Positions 8,312 to 16,043 of a DNA stretch of 43,180 nucleotides are shown piece after piece; the first letter of the stretch is position 1; each line of letters begins with the position of its first letter. A program made the position numbers and the translations under genes. The stretch is from Gemmatimonadaceae bacterium (lineage in GTDB: Bacteria > Latescibacterota > UBA2968 > UBA8231), in the NCBI GenBank assembly GCA_026706075.1, contig JAPOZM010000015.1, positions 1 to 43,180 of the forward strand, written 5' to 3'. Below the pieces are notes generated by a model that was given only the letters and a program-made list of their open reading frames with translations, made no database searches and was not told the DNA's origin.

Positions 8312-8409
8312 GGCGGGACTCCTCGTAGCGCCGGTGTCTCCCCGTCCCGCAGCCGCCGCGGCCGGTGAGGCGCCATGCTTGCCTTCCCCATGGCGGGACT
8401 CCTGCCGGC
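8202..8409 (-). repeat. Three tandem 80/81-bp copies of a ribosome-binding-site and signal-peptide start region
   Basis: CGGTGARGCGC recurs at 8202, 8283 and 8363 on the plus strand. Read on the minus strand, each unit holds a purine-rich site, then CCCGCC, then the start-codon position, then a signal-peptide beginning. The start position is ATG at 8391, ATG at 8311 and TCG at 8230. The copies are 80 bp and then 81 bp apart. The first copy is therefore out of frame with the gene, while the second is in frame and adds 27 residues ahead of the ancestral signal peptide. Confidence 0.85.
8308..8391 (-). CDS. Possible 27-codon leader peptide created by the tandem repeat
   Basis: ATG at 8391 follows AGGAG by 7 bases and opens MGKASMAPHRPRRLRDGETP, ending in TGA at 8310-8308. 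That stop overlaps the ATG (8311) of the large secreted protein as ATGA. It uses the extra start region of the triplicated repeat. Translation could couple expression of the large gene to the upstream amidohydrolase. There is no evidence that the peptide itself has a function, and it may simply be a by-product of the duplication. Confidence 0.3.
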   Translation of the reverse strand: MGKASMAPHRPRRLRDGETPALRGVPP

Positions 8410-10032
8410 TCAACTCCAGGGCTGCACGAAGCGCCCCGGGGTGGCCCCGGTGTGGCGCCCGTCGCGCAGCACCCGCCGGCCGTTCACCCAGACGTCGCTG
8501 ACCCCCGTCGACAGCTGGTGGGGCTCCTCGAAGGTGGCGTGGTCCGAGATCGTCTCGGGATCGAGGATCACCACGTCGGCGAGCAGGCCCTCGCGCAGCA
8601 GGCCCCGCTGCCGCAGGCCCAGGCGGTCGGCCACGGCCGAGGTCATCTTGCGGACCGCCTCCTCCAGGGGCAGGACCCCCTGGTCGCGGACGTAGCGGCC
8701 GAGGACGCGGGGATAGGTGCCGTAGCCGCGGGGATGCACCGGCCCCAGCTCCCGCGCCCAGGCCGGGTCGACGCCGCCGGCGTCGGTGGAGATCTTGACC
8801 CACGGCTGGCCGAGCTGCAGGCGCAGGTTCTCCTCGGTCATGGAGTAGTAGATGGTGCCGATGCGCTGGCGCTCCGACAGCAGCAGGTGGCAGACGGTGT
8901 CGAACCAGTCCTCGCCGCGCCCGGCGGCGATCTCCGAGAGCCGCCGGCCGACGTACGCCTGGTTCTCCGGCTTGCGGAAGCCGATCGGCATCACCCCCTC
9001 GGCGCCGTGCTCGGTGACCATCGGCTCCCAGCTCCCGTCGGGGGAGACGACGGCGCGCCGGATTCTCTCGCGCTCGGCCGGGTCCTCCAGGCGCTCGAAG
9101 AGCCGGCCCCCCTCCGCCGTCCAGGGGGGCAGGACCGCGGTCAGGCCGGTGCCCGAGGCGTCGTAGGGATACATGTCGGCGGCCACGTCCAGCCCGCCGG
9201 CGCGGGCCCCGTCGATGCGGCCGATGACCTCGGGCATCTTGTCCCAGTGGGCCCGCCCCGCCGCCTTCAGGTGGTAGATCTCCACCGGCACGCCGGCGCG
9301 GACGCCGATCTCGAAGGCCTCGTCGAGGGCGCTGAAGATCTCCGCCCCTTCCGACCGCAGGTGGGTGATGTAGCCGCCGTCGTACTGCGCGGCGACCCCG
9401 CAGACCTCGGCGATCTCGTCGGTGTCGGCGTAGCAGTCGGGCGGGTAGATCAGGGCGTAGGAGAGGCCGAAGGCGCCGTCCTCCATGGCCTCGGCCGCGA
9501 CCCGGGCCATGACCCGCCGCTCCTCCGCCGTGGCGGGGGTCATGTCCATCCCCTTGGCGCAGCTGCGCAGGGTGCCGCCGCCGAGGTAGGAGCCGACGTT
9601 GGGCGAGGTGCCGGCCGCCTCCACCGCCTCCAGCCAGTGGCGGAAGCGCGTCCATCCCTTCGCCGGCTCCACCCAGTCGGCCAGCAGGCCGCCGTACACG
9701 GCGGTGCCGATGCCGCCCTCGTTGCGGCCGGTCACCGGCGCCGGGGTCGTGGCCTCGCCCATGATCTCGGTGGTCACCCCCTGGGTGATCTTGGAGAGGC
9801 AGCGGCCGTCGGCCATGAGGGGGTAGATCGAGTGGGACTGGATGTCGATGAAGCCCGGACAGACCACGGCCTCCCCGGCTTCGACCACCTCCCGGGCGTT
9901 CTCCGGCGGCACGGCCCCCGGCGCGGTCACCGCGGCGACGCGGTCGCCGGCGAGGGCCACGTCGCCGCGGAACCAGGGGTTGCCGGTGCCGTCGACGACG
10001 CGGCCCCCCCGGATCAGCACATCCCAGGCCAT
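8410..10032 (-). CDS. D-aminoacylase-like amidohydrolase (N-acyl-D-amino-acid deacylase family)
   Basis: A 540-residue amidohydrolase-superfamily enzyme. The N-terminal MAWDVLIRGGRVVDGTG and the C-terminal VILDPETISDHATFEEP..GVSDVWVNGRRVLRDGRHTG are hallmarks of the D-aminoacylase/dihydroorotase group. Metal-site motifs are THLRSEG (His224), EIYHLKAAG (His254) and KISTDAGG (Asp417). Two usual ligands differ. The HxH motif after strand 1 reads DIQSHS (Gln65 in place of the first His), and GEATT (92-96) stands where D-aminoacylases have GNCG with a zinc-binding Cys. The enzyme may therefore use one metal or another substrate. ATG at 10032 directly follows the stop of the bicupin gene (TGAATG), which implies coupled translation. 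Known relatives release D-amino acids from N-acyl forms in the cytoplasm. Confidence 0.85.
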   Translation of the reverse strand: MAWDVLIRGGRVVDGTGNPWFRGDVALAGDRVAAVTAPGAVPPENAREVVEAGEAVVCPGFIDIQSHSIYPLMADGRCLSKITQGVTTEIMGEATTPAPVTGRNEGGIGTAVYGGLLADWVEPAKGWTRFRHWLEAVEAAGTSPNVGSYLGGGTLRSCAKGMDMTPATAEERRVMARVAAEAMEDGAFGLSYALIYPPDCYADTDEIAEVCGVAAQYDGGYITHLRSEGAEIFSALDEAFEIGVRAGVPVEIYHLKAAGRAHWDKMPEVIGRIDGARAGGLDVAADMYPYDASGTGLTAVLPPWTAEGGRLFERLEDPAERERIRRAVVSPDGSWEPMVTEHGAEGVMPIGFRKPENQAYVGRRLSEIAAGRGEDWFDTVCHLLLSERQRIGTIYYSMTEENLRLQLGQPWVKISTDAGGVDPAWARELGPVHPRGYGTYPRVLGRYVRDQGVLPLEEAVRKMTSAVADRLGLRQRGLLREGLLADVVILDPETISDHATFEEPHQLSTGVSDVWVNGRRVLRDGRHTGATPGRFVQPWS

Positions 10033-10785
10033 TCAGCTGATCACCAGGTACGAGAGCCAGCCGTCGTGGCGGTCGTTGAGGATGGCGTGGGGCACGCCGA
10101 TGGGCAGGTAGACGGTGTCCCCCTCCCTCACCGGGTGGGCCTCGTAGCCGGTGACCACCGTGCCCTCTCCCTCCAGGACGTAGTAGACCTGCTCCTTGTC
10201 GTCGTGGACGTGGAAGTCGGAGGCCTTGCCCCGGGCCACGGCCTGGCGCGCCAGGTACCAGAAGGCGAGCAGGCAGGGCTGGTCGGTGGCCGGCTCCTCC
10301 GCGTCGAGCCGCTCCAGGAGTTGCCAGGTCACGGCGTTGCCGTGGACGCCCATGTTCGGCTGGGCGTCGCGCCAGTTCAGCACCCGGGGCTCGCTGCCCC
10401 GGCGGTCATCGGGCACCGGGCAGGTGATGATGAGGTACTGCATCCAGTCGGGGTTGGTCTCGCCGAGGAGCTGGTGCTTGACCCCCGGGGGGAAGTAGGC
10501 CACCGATCCCTCGCTGACGGCGTGGCGCTCCTTGCCGATGAGCACCTCCGCCTGGCCGGAGAGGATGTAGTAGTACTGCTCGTCGGCGGGGTGGGAGTGG
10601 TAGTTGGTGCTCTTGCCCCCCTGCAGGGAGTGGCCGGCGAGGCCGCTCAGGTGGGTCAGGCACTGGAAGGGCGAGGGCTTGCCGCCGCCCCCGCGGTTCA
10701 GGATCGGCCAGACGATGGCGTTGTCATGGCCGAGGTAGCACTCGCTGTCGCGCCAGTTGCGCACGACCGCTCTGGGGCTGTTCAC
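10033..10785 (-). CDS. Bicupin (two-domain cupin) protein
   Basis: A 250-residue protein with two cupin_2 barrels. The first has NYHSHPADEQYYYILSGQAEV followed by GSVAYFPPGVKHQLL. The second has DFHVHDDKEQVYYVLEGEGTV followed by GDTVYLPIGVPHAIL. Both halves keep the G(X)5HXH(X)3-4E-type metal motif and the later PXG..H motif, so both may bind metal. Bicupins include oxalate decarboxylases, dioxygenases and sugar-binding proteins; the reaction here is unknown. GTG at 10785 follows AAAGGAA by 6 bases. It is the first gene of a minus-strand group with the amidohydrolase, so it may act on, or sense, a related metabolite. Confidence 0.85.
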   Translation of the reverse strand: MNSPRAVVRNWRDSECYLGHDNAIVWPILNRGGGGKPSPFQCLTHLSGLAGHSLQGGKSTNYHSHPADEQYYYILSGQAEVLIGKERHAVSEGSVAYFPPGVKHQLLGETNPDWMQYLIITCPVPDDRRGSEPRVLNWRDAQPNMGVHGNAVTWQLLERLDAEEPATDQPCLLAFWYLARQAVARGKASDFHVHDDKEQVYYVLEGEGTVVTGYEAHPVREGDTVYLPIGVPHAILNDRHDGWLSYLVIS

Positions 10786-10820
10786 GGAAGGTTCCTTTCG
10801 TCAGGGGGTGAGGGCGCGCA

Positions 10821-10826
10821 AGTATA
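10821..10826 (-). promoter_or_regulatory. Candidate -10 element (TATACT) for the bicupin operon
   Basis: On the minus strand TATACT lies 36 bases before the GTG at 10785, in the only A/T-rich patch of the divergent spacer. It matches the TATAAT consensus at five of six positions. No clear -35 hexamer is visible 16-18 bases upstream. Confidence 0.35.
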
Positions 10827-10952
10827 GGAAATGCCCGGGACGGAAGAGGCGGGGTCCCGGGGCTCTTGCGGCGCCTGCCATCCGGCTGCCATCCTCAGGG
10901 AGGAGGGGAGCGGCGGGCCACGGGCGTCCCGAGTCGGGATCGAGGAGACGAG

Positions 10953-11876
10953 ATGAACACGCAGAGCGCTGCCAACGCCGCCCGGGCGGACTTCCCGGGC
11001 ACCCGCCGGGGTCCGGTCCTCCGGGTCCTGCTCCTGTGCGTCCTGACAACGGCCGCGGCCTCGGCCCAGGGAACGGTGGACGAACGCATGGCCGCCGACC
11101 CCCGGGGCAAGGTCGAGGTGGGCAACGTCGCCGGCCGCGTCCAGGTCGAGGGCTGGGAACAGCACGAGGTCGCCGTCACCGGCACCCTCGGCAGGGGGGT
11201 GAAGGAAGTCCGTTTAGAGCGACACGGCGGGACGATCGAGGTGGAAGTGGTGCACGACTCGCGGTTCGAGCGCTTCAGGGACCACGGCGAGGCCCGCCTG
11301 GTGGTCCAGGTCCCCCGGGCCAGCGAGGTGGAGGTGGAGTGCGTGAGCGCCGATGTCGTCGCCTCCGGGCTCACGGGCGACCTGGAGGTGGATGCGGTCA
11401 GCGGCGACGTGACCGTCGACGTGGCCTCCGCCGCGGTCCACGCCGGGTCCGTCACCGGCGACCTGGAGCTGCGTTCCACCCGGGGCTTCGTCAAGGCCGG
11501 GTCGGTGAGCGGCGGGATCGGCGTCCGTCTCGTCTCCGGGGAGGTCGTCCTCGAGTCGGTGAGCGGCGATATCGAGGCGCGGGTCGACAGCCTGGAAAAG
11601 GGCCGGGCCGAGTCGCTGAGCGGGGACCTGCGCTTCGAAGGGGACCTGGCCGCCGCCGGCCGCCTGAAGCTGGACACGAAGACCGGCGACATCGAGCTGC
11701 GGCTGCCGGGGCAGGTGAGCGCCGAGGTCGAGCTGGAGGTGTTCTCCGGCGACGTGGAGAGCGACTTCGGCTCCGGCGGGCAGGACCCCGGCGACTGGAA
11801 CCTGACCCTCGGTGGCGGAGGCGCCCGCATCGAGGCGTCCACCTTCTCCGGCGACATCGAGCTGCGGCGGGAGTAG
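10953..11876 (+). CDS. DUF4097 family secreted beta-helix-like repeat protein
   Basis: A 307-residue protein. An N-terminal basic stretch followed by VLRVLLLCVLTTAAASAQG forms a clear signal peptide with cleavage near ASA-QG. The mature part is made of short beta repeats built on the pattern VSGDV/VTGDLEL, for example GDLEVDAVSGDVTVDVAS and GSVSGGIGVRLVSGEVVLES. This is typical of the DUF4097 'putative adhesin' family, which folds as a right-handed beta helix or solenoid. The family's role is unsettled; many members are periplasmic or surface proteins near anti-sigma factors, and none is seen here. ATG at 10953 follows GAGGAG by 5 bases. It is divergent from the bicupin operon and converges on a Gfo/Idh gene. 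Confidence 0.85.
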   Translation: MNTQSAANAARADFPGTRRGPVLRVLLLCVLTTAAASAQGTVDERMAADPRGKVEVGNVAGRVQVEGWEQHEVAVTGTLGRGVKEVRLERHGGTIEVEVVHDSRFERFRDHGEARLVVQVPRASEVEVECVSADVVASGLTGDLEVDAVSGDVTVDVASAAVHAGSVTGDLELRSTRGFVKAGSVSGGIGVRLVSGEVVLESVSGDIEARVDSLEKGRAESLSGDLRFEGDLAAAGRLKLDTKTGDIELRLPGQVSAEVELEVFSGDVESDFGSGGQDPGDWNLTLGGGGARIEASTFSGDIELRRE

Positions 11877-11890
11877 CCGCCGCCCGGTAC

Positions 11891-12925
11891 TCACCTGGGG
11901 CCGATCACGCCCTCGTCGAGCATGCTCAGCAGGGGGGAGTCCTCCACCTCCAGAGGCAGGTCGACGCGCCCCCGGCGGCGGGACGACTCGTAGGTGGCGA
12001 AGATCAGCTCCGTCGCCTGCAGGGCCTTGCGGCTGGACAGCTCCGGCTCGTCGCCGCTGAACAGGCAGTCCACCAGGTCGTGGACGCTGGCGATCGTGTG
12101 CCGGGGCGCCGGCACCCCCGAGGAGCGCTCCTCCACCTCCCGCCAGCCGCCGCCGCGCTGCATCCGCAGGCCGCCGCCGCCGCCCTCGACCTCGATCACC
12201 CCCTCCTCGCCGATGAGGCGGTTGGCCGCTCCCGTGTAGCGGGCGTCGCCGGTGGCCAGCAGGCCCTCCACCTCGTTCTGGAAGCGGACCCACGACAGGC
12301 CGGACGTGTCCAGCCGCACGCCGAAGATCTCCCGGTGCTCGGAGACGTCGATCTGCCCCAGGACCCAGCGCGCCGGGGTCTCGTCGTTGTAGAAGAACAT
12401 CATGTCGAACCAGTGGGTGCCCCAGTCGAAGAGGTTGGAGCAGACGCCCTCGACCCGGCGCAGCGATCCGACGGCGCCGTCGCGAAGCAGCTGCCGCGCC
12501 GTGAGGAAGCCGTCGCCGAAGCGGCGCTGGTGGCAGAAGGTGAGCAGGACGCCGCGCTCGGCGCAGGCCGCGTGCATCGCCCGGGCGTCCCCCCACGTGG
12601 GGGCCATCGGCTTCTCGGCGTGGATCCCCCGGGCGCCGGCGGCAGCCGCCGCCTCGATCATGGGGCGGTGCAGGTGGGGCCAGGTACAGACGCTGACCAG
12701 GTCGAGGCCCTCCCGGTCGAGCATCTCGCCGTAGTCGGCCCAGGTGCCCGCCACCCCGAAGCGCTCGGCCAGGGCCTTCCGTGCCTCCTCCGAGGGGTCG
12801 GCGCAGGCGGCGATTTCGACGCGCTCGTCCTCGGCGTAACCCTCGGCGTGGGCGTGGCCCCGGCCGCCGCAGCCGATGATGCCGGCCCGCAGCGGCCCTC
12901 CGTTCCCGTCGTTTCCCATGGTCAT
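11891..12925 (-). CDS. Gfo/Idh/MocA family oxidoreductase
   Basis: A 344-residue protein with an N-terminal Rossmann fold, AGIIGCGGRGHAHAEGY, and the family's EKPM motif in HAEKPMAPTWGDA. The C-terminal alpha/beta domain has FDWGTHWFDMMFF, whose conserved His is expected near the active site. Family members use NAD(P) to oxidise or reduce sugar, inositol or related hydroxyl groups in the cytoplasm. It is the last gene of an RHH-sulfatase-oxidoreductase operon. ATG at 12925 overlaps the sulfatase TGA as ATGA, and GGAG sits 8 bases before it. The ATG at 12919 is an alternative with equally good spacing. The context suggests it processes sugars freed by the sulfatase, which is inference. Confidence 0.87.
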   Translation of the reverse strand: MTMGNDGNGGPLRAGIIGCGGRGHAHAEGYAEDERVEIAACADPSEEARKALAERFGVAGTWADYGEMLDREGLDLVSVCTWPHLHRPMIEAAAAAGARGIHAEKPMAPTWGDARAMHAACAERGVLLTFCHQRRFGDGFLTARQLLRDGAVGSLRRVEGVCSNLFDWGTHWFDMMFFYNDETPARWVLGQIDVSEHREIFGVRLDTSGLSWVRFQNEVEGLLATGDARYTGAANRLIGEEGVIEVEGGGGGLRMQRGGGWREVEERSSGVPAPRHTIASVHDLVDCLFSGDEPELSSRKALQATELIFATYESSRRRGRVDLPLEVEDSPLLSMLDEGVIGPR

Positions 12926-14319
12926 CCCTTCCTCTCCGGTATCCTGGCGGCCACGGACTCCCGCCAGGCCGCCAGCTCCTCGTGCAGATCGCGGGCCACC
13001 TCGGGGTTGCCCGCGGCCAGGTCGCGGTCCTCGGACAGGTCGTCGCGCAGGTTGTAGAGCTCCCGCCGCCCGTCCTCGTAGAACTCGATCAGCTTCCAGT
13101 CCCCGCGGCGCACCGAGGAGCCGGGGGTGCCTCCCTGGTTGCCGTAGTGGGGGTAGTGCCAGAAGATCGCCTCCCGCTCGAGGGCGCCGCCTGCGAGCAG
13201 CGGCAGGAGGCTGACGCCGTCCACGTGCTGCTCCGGCCTCGGCGGCAGCCCGGCGGCCTCGAGCAGGGTCGGGTAGAAGTCGGGGGAGGTCACGGGCACC
13301 GGGCAGCGGCTGCTGGCGGCGACCCTCCCCGGCCAGCGCACGATCAGAGGCTCCCGGGTGCCGCCCTCGTACATCCAGCCCTTGCCCTCGGCCAGGGGGG
13401 CGTTGCAGGTCGGCGAGCCTTCCGACGTGGCCAGCCCGCCGTTGTCGGAGGTGAAGACGACCAGCGTGTCCTCGGCCTTCCCCGACTCGTCGAGGGCGCC
13501 AAGCACCCGGCCGATGTTCTCGTCGAGGGCGTCGATCATGGCGGCGTACACCGGGTCGGAGTGCAGCAGCCGGCGGCTCACGCGCCGATCCCGCTTGTGC
13601 TCGCAGGGAAAGGGCTCGCCCTCGGCGAAGCTCTCGAAGCGGTCGAGACCGAGCCCCTTCGCCTTTTCCTCGTATCGCGTCACCGTGTCGGCCTTGGCCT
13701 GGATGGGCGTGTGCACGCTGTAATGCCACAGGTTGAGGAAGAAGGGCCGGTCGCCGGCGTGGCGGATCAGGTCGACGGCGCGGTCGGTGAGGTAGTCGGT
13801 CAGGTAGGTGCCCTCGGGCACGTCGACGTCGGCGAGCGGCTCGATCGTCCAGGGGCTGAAGTAGCCGCCGGCCCCGGTCGAGCCCCGGTGGCCGCCGCCG
13901 ACGTTGACATCGAAGCCGTGGTCCTCGGGCAGGTGCCCGGGGCCGCCGAGGTGCCACTTGCCCACGTGCCAGGTGGCGTACCCGGCCTCGGAGAGGGCCG
14001 CGGCCAGGGAGTACTCGGAGGCCGGCAGGTCCTTCAGGTAGGGGACGTCGACGACCGCGCCCCGGGCCGGGTGCACCACGCCCTGCCAGTCGATCCAGTC
14101 GGTGATGCCCACGGTGGCCGGGTACTTGCCGGTGAGCAGGCTGGCCCGCGTCGGCGAGCAGACGGGGGCGGCGGCGTAGGCGTCGGTGAAGCGCAGGCCC
14201 TCGCCGCAGAGCCGGTCGAGGTTGGGCGTCTCGTAGAACTCGCTGCCGCAGCAGGCCAGGTCGGTCCACCCGAGGTCGTCGATGAGGATGAGGAGGATGT
14301 TGGGCCGGGTGGGGGTCAG
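12922..14319 (-). CDS. Type I (formylglycine-dependent) sulfatase
   Basis: A 465-residue arylsulfatase-family enzyme. It opens with TPTRPNILLILIDDLGWTDL, whose paired Asp (14, 15) are metal ligands. The modification motif is CSPTRASLLTG (Cys54), converted to formylglycine in this family. Later conserved parts are GKWHLGG and VVFTSDNGG. It has no signal peptide at this start, so it may be cytoplasmic. The only nearby in-frame start is CTG at 14319: GGAGG lies 7 bases upstream and the upstream gene's TGA overlaps it (CTGA). The next in-frame ATG (14469) would add 50 Arg-rich residues and overlap the upstream gene. I therefore favour the rare CTG start. The substrate is probably a sulfated sugar. 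Confidence 0.85.
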   Translation of the reverse strand: MTPTRPNILLILIDDLGWTDLACCGSEFYETPNLDRLCGEGLRFTDAYAAAPVCSPTRASLLTGKYPATVGITDWIDWQGVVHPARGAVVDVPYLKDLPASEYSLAAALSEAGYATWHVGKWHLGGPGHLPEDHGFDVNVGGGHRGSTGAGGYFSPWTIEPLADVDVPEGTYLTDYLTDRAVDLIRHAGDRPFFLNLWHYSVHTPIQAKADTVTRYEEKAKGLGLDRFESFAEGEPFPCEHKRDRRVSRRLLHSDPVYAAMIDALDENIGRVLGALDESGKAEDTLVVFTSDNGGLATSEGSPTCNAPLAEGKGWMYEGGTREPLIVRWPGRVAASSRCPVPVTSPDFYPTLLEAAGLPPRPEQHVDGVSLLPLLAGGALEREAIFWHYPHYGNQGGTPGSSVRRGDWKLIEFYEDGRRELYNLRDDLSEDRDLAAGNPEVARDLHEELAAWRESVAARIPERKG

Positions 14320-14561
14320 GGCTCGTCCTCCGCCGGCGGGGCGACGTCGGGTACGGCGGCGAGGTAGGGCAGCATGTCCGCGGGCACGGCGCCGCCGGCG
14401 CGCCTCTGAAGGAACTCCGCCGAGGCCTGGACAGCACCGATCTTCTCGGCCACGGCAGACGCGATCCACTGGTTCAGGGAGACTCCGTCCTCCCTGGCGA
14501 GCCGCTGGGCCGCGGCCTTCACCGAGGCGGGCAGCTTGAGGGGGTAGGCAGACTTGCTCAT
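14316..14561 (-). CDS. HicB/Arc-like ribbon-helix-helix protein (orphan antitoxin-type)
   Basis: An 81-residue protein. It begins MSKSAYPLKLPASVKAAAQR, continues LAREDGVSLNQWIASAVAEK, and ends in a Pro/Asp/Glu-rich tail. The strand YPLKLP followed by two helices with 'G.SLNQWI..AV.EK' is typical of the small HicB-like RHH proteins that bind DNA as dimers and often serve as antitoxins. ATG at 14561 follows GGAGG by 7 bases. No toxin gene is adjacent. Instead the stop overlaps the sulfatase start, so it is probably the first gene of that operon and may regulate it. It is divergent from the sialidase-fold gene; the 122-bp spacer should hold both promoters, but I see no convincing hexamers there. 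Confidence 0.8.
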   Translation of the reverse strand: MSKSAYPLKLPASVKAAAQRLAREDGVSLNQWIASAVAEKIGAVQASAEFLQRRAGGAVPADMLPYLAAVPDVAPPAEDEP

Positions 14562-14683
14562 TCTGTGACCTCCGCCAGAAACTGTCCCGGCGTCAGGGGG
14601 TGACCAGAGCGTCCCGGTTTCCCTAACCTCAGACGAAGAACGACATGGCCGCAACATCCGCGAAGAACTCAAGGAGCACCGAA

Positions 14684-15823
14684 GTGAACGAGACCACCGA
14701 CCTGCCGATCCGGGTGGACCATCCGCGCCGCCTGGGGACCTGGACGATCGAGGCGCAGCGCCTCGACCTCGGGCCGGGGTACAAGCCGAGCTTGGCGCTG
14801 CTGCCCGGGGGGGAGCTGGTCCTCGTCTCCCTGGACGCCACGGGGGACCGGGAGGCCGGCACCTGGACCGAGGTCATGCCCCTGCGGCGATCCCTCGACG
14901 GCGGCCGCACCTGGACCGAGCCCGAGGTGGCCGATGACGTGATCGGCCGGGAGCAGTGGCTGACCTGCACGAGCGCCGGCGTCCTGTTCTCCAGCAGCCA
15001 CCTCCTGGAGAGGGACGCCCGCAACGAGGACGGCACGATTCACAGCTATCTGCACCGCTCGACCGACGGCGGCCGCACCTGGGATCGGACGAAACTCCTG
15101 CTGACGGGCGAGGCCCGCTGCGGCGAGCCGGAGGAGAAGTGGACGCACACCTCCCGCAACGTCGTCGAGCTGCCCGACGGGACCCTGCTCTACGGGGTGA
15201 GCCTGAGCGACTCGGCCGTGGCCTGGATGTGGCGCTCCACGGACGAAGGCGTCACCTGGGACCGGACCCGGCGGGTGGCGATCCCCTACTACGGGGAGCG
15301 CCCCTACGACAACTTCGACGGCTTCTTCGGCGAGGACTTCACCTGTCTGACCCGCGGGGGCGACCTCATCCACTGGATCCGCTGCGGCCCCCCGAGCCCG
15401 ATGTACCCGATGGAGGACGGACGCGCGGTCCCCGCGGGTGACGACGGCATCGACCGGACCCTGGTCTGCCGCTCCGCCGACGGCGGCCTCACCTGGTCGA
15501 GCCTGTCCGACTTCGGGGACTACGGCATGCACTACGTGCGGGTCCTGCGGCTGGCCGACGGGCGCCTGCTGCTCACCTACACGCAGCGGTCCACCTTCCA
15601 GCCCCTGGGCCTTAGGGCCCTGGTCAGCCACGACGACGGCGGCACCTGGGACTTCTCGGCCGACCGGATCACCATCGAGGGGCTCACGCCCTGGGGCCTG
15701 AGTCAGGGAGGCGGCTTCGGCAACACGGTGCAGCTGGAGGACGGGGTGCTGCTGACCTGCTATTCGTACCGGGAGTCGCCGGAGCAGACGCGCTTGGAGC
15801 TGGTCCGCTGGCGCCTGCCTTGA
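14684..15823 (+). CDS. BNR/Asp-box (sialidase-fold) protein
   Basis: A 379-residue six-bladed propeller. Asp boxes (S.D.G.TW) occur at RSLDGGRTW (69-77), RSTDGGRTW (125-133) and RSTDEGVTW (184-192), with RSADGGLTW and SHDDGGTWDF further on. Sialidases carry such repeats, as do glycosidases and binding proteins; the sialidase Arg triad cannot be assigned with confidence, so sialidase activity is unproven. GTG at 14684 is chosen because AAGGAG lies 7 bases upstream. The ATG at 14645 would add 13 residues without a good ribosome site. No signal peptide is seen. It is divergent from the RHH-sulfatase operon, which fits a role in sugar processing. Confidence 0.8.
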   Translation: MNETTDLPIRVDHPRRLGTWTIEAQRLDLGPGYKPSLALLPGGELVLVSLDATGDREAGTWTEVMPLRRSLDGGRTWTEPEVADDVIGREQWLTCTSAGVLFSSSHLLERDARNEDGTIHSYLHRSTDGGRTWDRTKLLLTGEARCGEPEEKWTHTSRNVVELPDGTLLYGVSLSDSAVAWMWRSTDEGVTWDRTRRVAIPYYGERPYDNFDGFFGEDFTCLTRGGDLIHWIRCGPPSPMYPMEDGRAVPAGDDGIDRTLVCRSADGGLTWSSLSDFGDYGMHYVRVLRLADGRLLLTYTQRSTFQPLGLRALVSHDDGGTWDFSADRITIEGLTPWGLSQGGGFGNTVQLEDGVLLTCYSYRESPEQTRLELVRWRLP

Positions 15824-15842
15824 GGGGCGGAGCTCGCGCGAT

Positions 15843-16028
15843 TCAATCTCGCCCTTCCTGCCTGCTCAGGATTCGGCCCTTTGCTCCTTCCCACTCCAGG
15901 ACCCGTTGAATCGCCTCCACACTCCGACGGGTTCGGCGAAGGTCGTACCACAGCGACATGGCCCAGGCTGTCGATAGCAGGAACCAGAGAATCCCTACCA
16001 GCAAAACAGTGCCGTCAAAGAAGCTCAT
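15843..16028 (-). CDS. Small single-pass membrane protein of unknown function
   Basis: A 61-residue protein. Residues about 6-27 form one hydrophobic helix (VLLVGILWFLLSTAWAMSLW). A basic, helical cytoplasmic tail follows with DLRRTRRSVEAIQRVLEWEG. GGAGGAG lies 3 bases before the ATG, which makes the gene credible despite its size. Base composition is visibly less GC-rich than in neighbouring genes. It is convergent with the sialidase-fold gene and 15 bases downstream of the nitrilase-type hydrolase, so it may be the last gene of that operon. I do not recognise the family. Confidence 0.65.
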   Translation of the reverse strand: MSFFDGTVLLVGILWFLLSTAWAMSLWYDLRRTRRSVEAIQRVLEWEGAKGRILSRQEGRD

Positions 16029-16043
16029 ATCTCCTCCCTTCAG

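Noticed and set aside
8202..8409. Tandem repeats considered as a CRISPR array
   Set aside because: Only three units, 80/81 bp apart, with no separate spacers, and they include coding sequence for a signal peptide. No cas genes are present.
8412..9655. N-terminal extension of the large secreted protein through the amidohydrolase gene (1516 residues)
   Set aside because: The extra part is Arg/Gly-rich and lies in another frame over a clear amidohydrolase. The signal peptide and ribosome site place the start at 8311.
14316..14561. A complete toxin-antitoxin system
   Set aside because: Only the RHH (antitoxin-type) protein is present. The neighbours are a sulfatase and a sialidase-fold protein, and no HicA, PIN or RelE-like frame is nearby.
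10799..14603. Shared 13-base sequence CGTCAGGGGGTGA at 10799 and 14591
   Set aside because: Two exact 13-base matches are expected by chance in a window of this size and GC content, and the flanks do not align.
14684..15823. Calling the BNR protein a sialidase
   Set aside because: Asp boxes prove the propeller fold but not the activity; I could not assign the Arg triad and catalytic Tyr/Glu.
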